Positions 62,879-64,000 of a stretch of 64,000 nt of DNA are shown piece after piece. Source of the DNA: Clostridium paraputrificum (GTDB lineage Bacteria; Bacillota; Clostridia; Clostridiales; Clostridiaceae); NCBI RefSeq assembly GCF_900447045.1, contig NZ_UAWH01000014.1:990501-1054500 (forward strand), read 5' to 3'. Position numbers and translations under genes: made by a program. The notes beneath the pieces were generated by a model that worked only from the letters and a program-made list of their open reading frames with translations, was not told the origin of the DNA and made no database searches. Position 1 is the stretch's first letter. Each line of letters opens with the position of its first letter.

Positions 62879-63082
62879 GTGAGGCCAAGCATTGAGTATA
62901 AGGATGTGGTAAGTTTGAATGGAGAGGATGAGAAGAGGATTAAGAGGTTGGAGATTGCCCTTAGTGGATATGCTAATAGGAATTTGATTTTGGCTATGGA
63001 GAATAAGAAGTTAATGGAAGAGAATTATGGGCTTAAGAAAGTGCTTAGGATATTTGAAGAGAGGGTTATTGAGAATGGGTGA
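62879..63082 (+). CDS. Small coiled-coil protein, phage-associated
   Basis: 67 residues from GTG 62879 (weak ribosome binding site). The C-terminal 45 residues are a heptad-like helix (RLEIALSGYANRNLILAMEN, KKLMEENYGLKKVLRIFEER). No family recognised. Sits after the DnaC-like gene and a 150-bp gap with the direct repeat GGACAAGCAGTG (62763 and 62810). Noticeably richer in AGG codons. Confidence 0.45.
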   Translation: MRPSIEYKDVVSLNGEDEKRIKRLEIALSGYANRNLILAMENKKLMEENYGLKKVLRIFEERVIENG

Positions 63083-63083
63083 A

Positions 63084-63109
63084 GAAGCTCTATGTAGGGC
63101 TTCTTTTTT
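63084..63109 (+). terminator. Terminator after coiled-coil gene
   Basis: Arms GAAGCTC and GGGCTTC followed by TTTTTT. Repeat D6 follows at once. Confidence 0.75.
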
Positions 63110-63111
63110 GA

Positions 63112-63166
63112 TGAGACTTGGAGCATAGTGACGGAACAAGCAAAATAAATATCCACCATACCTTTT
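63112..63166 (+). repeat. Dispersed hairpin repeat D6 (3' half only)
   Basis: Carries GAGACTTGGAGC, GTGACGGAACAAGCAAAATA and AATATCCACCATACCTTTTT, that is the loop and right arm of the long stem. The left arm and block 1 are missing. Confidence 0.7.
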
Positions 63167-63296
63167 TGTTTTTGAGATAATATGTGGAAAGTACGACATA
63201 AATCAGCTTTGAAAACTAAATAATATAGTATTGGAAAAGATGATATAATAGTATTAAGTTACAGACAGATAAATTAGAATTTTGGGAGGTGCAGAA

Positions 63297-64000
63297 ATGT
63301 TTGAGGATATAAAGAATAGCAGTAATTGGGAAACTATTGAAAAGGTCTCAAGGGGGTGGTCAAGTGATAGTAAATATTTGATTAAAACAAAAGAAGGAAA
63401 GTTATTATTGCTTAGAATATCCGATGTAGAACAGTATAATGTAAAGAAAAAAGAATATGAGATTATAGCAAAATATTCAAAACTTGGCTTTTCCATGTCC
63501 TTACCAATTGATTTCGGAATTTGCAATAACGGAAAAAATGTATATATGTTACTTACTTGGATTGAAGGCAAAGATTTAGAAGAAGTATTATCTGACTTGA
63601 CAGAAAACGAACAGTATCAGCTTGGCAGAGAGGCAGGAAAGATTTTGAAAAAAATACATTCAATAGAGGTTAATGTAGATGACATACCAAAAGATACAAA
63701 GAAAACAAAGAAATTGTTACAGTTATCACGATATGAGGAGTCACAAGTTCGAATTGATGGTGATGAGATTGCAATTAACTATGTAAAGGAAAACATTGAC
63801 CTAATATGGAAACAGAAACCTGTATATATGCATGGGGACTATCATCCAGGAAATCTTATTTATACAAATGATGGTTCAATTGGTGTGATTGATTTTAATC
63901 GTTGGGAAATCGGAGACCCTTATGAAGAATTCTATAAGCTTGAAAGTTTTGGAATTGAAAATAGCATTCCGTATTGTATTGGACAAATAGATGCTTATTT
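63297..64000 (+). CDS. Aminoglycoside phosphotransferase (APH)-family protein, 3' end outside window
   Basis: At least 234 residues, open at the window edge. Start ATG 63297 after TGGGAGGTGCAG. Kinase-like fold: an N-lobe with SSDSKYLIKTKEGKLLLLRI, then the Brenner-type catalytic loop MHGDYHPGNLIY (~182-193) and metal-binding IDFNRWEIGDPYEEF (~205). Matches APH/choline-kinase-like enzymes common in Firmicutes, often of unknown substrate. Drug resistance is not implied by sequence alone. Confidence 0.85.
   Translation, partial: MFEDIKNSSNWETIEKVSRGWSSDSKYLIKTKEGKLLLLRISDVEQYNVKKKEYEIIAKYSKLGFSMSLPIDFGICNNGKNVYMLLTWIEGKDLEEVLSDLTENEQYQLGREAGKILKKIHSIEVNVDDIPKDTKKTKKLLQLSRYEESQVRIDGDEIAINYVKENIDLIWKQKPVYMHGDYHPGNLIYTNDGSIGVIDFNRWEIGDPYEEFYKLESFGIENSIPYCIGQIDAY

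Noticed and set aside
63297-64000. Acquired aminoglycoside resistance gene
   Set aside because: Only general APH-fold motifs are visible and the C-terminus is outside the window; such homologues are often not drug kinases.

Overview
The window is very AT-rich DNA with strong AGGAGG-type ribosome binding sites, dense rho-independent hairpin terminators and only Gram-positive gene families: two-component/ABC peptide modules, clostridial dockerin, BrnQ, orphan TrkA/TrkH, EFR1 ferrodoxin and old-yellow-enzyme reductase. It fits an anaerobic Clostridium sensu stricto chromosome. Species cannot be fixed from the sequence alone, and no rRNA, tRNA or CRISPR array was seen.

Layout. (1) 1-5.5 kb is a small accessory, defence-like island: the C-terminus of a HEAT-like protein, a PD-(D/E)XK-nuclease-like protein and an epsilon/zeta-type toxin pair. 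The intergenic gaps carry copies of a composite repeat (R1-R3). (2) 5.9-10.5 kb encodes one large secreted M30-like metalloprotease with GLUG, Ig-like and dockerin modules. (3) 10.7-11.8 kb is an NsrR-like Rrf2 regulator divergent from a single-domain globin, probably for nitric oxide defence. (4) 12.3-17.3 kb is a TetR-controlled MFS/ABC export operon on the minus strand. (5) 17.5-21 kb holds a split YeeE/TsuA-type sulfur transporter and an RclA-like flavin reductase (frameshifted) with an HxlR regulator. The reductase/HxlR segment is bracketed by a ~200-bp direct duplication. (6) 21.4-22.8 kb has a PHP phosphoesterase and a DUF3788 protein.

(7) At 23.06 kb an XRE-regulator gene is cut in two and its second half resumes in frame at 33.08 kb. 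The intervening ~10.0 kb looks like one integrative mobilizable element. It carries an ABC/two-component cargo, a possible oriT, a MobT-type relaxase, a degenerate ~65-bp tandem array, a TnpW-like ORF and a large serine recombinase at its right end. (8) 33.7-38.7 kb is the resident ABC/two-component peptide-stress module, flanked by copies of a second dispersed repeat (D2, D3). (9) 39-46.9 kb has a DUF1287 protein, an unknown 598-residue protein, a GH3-like acyl-adenylating enzyme and the TrkA/TrkH potassium uptake pair. (10) 46.9-52.2 kb is a redox cluster: EFR1, ferredoxin-nitroreductase, ArsR, OYE/2-enoate-reductase-like enzyme and AraC. (11) 52.4-53.5 kb has a nucleotidyl-cyclase-like protein and a zinc-ribbon protein. 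(12) 53.7-57.2 kb is a PTS IIC plus GH35 beta-galactosidase operon with a long structured leader. (13) 58.7-60.3 kb has a BrnQ-type transporter preceded by a Tyr-rich leader peptide and attenuator-like hairpins. (14) 60.3-63.1 kb is a phage-type repressor/Cro/replisome-organizer/DnaC remnant. (15) The window ends inside an APH-family phosphotransferase.

Recurring theme: several modules are bracketed by duplicated intergenic sequence (R elements, D elements, the 18.7/21.1-kb duplication, twin terminators at 46.86/48.98 kb). This suggests that this chromosome gains and loses gene blocks at repeats placed just after terminators.
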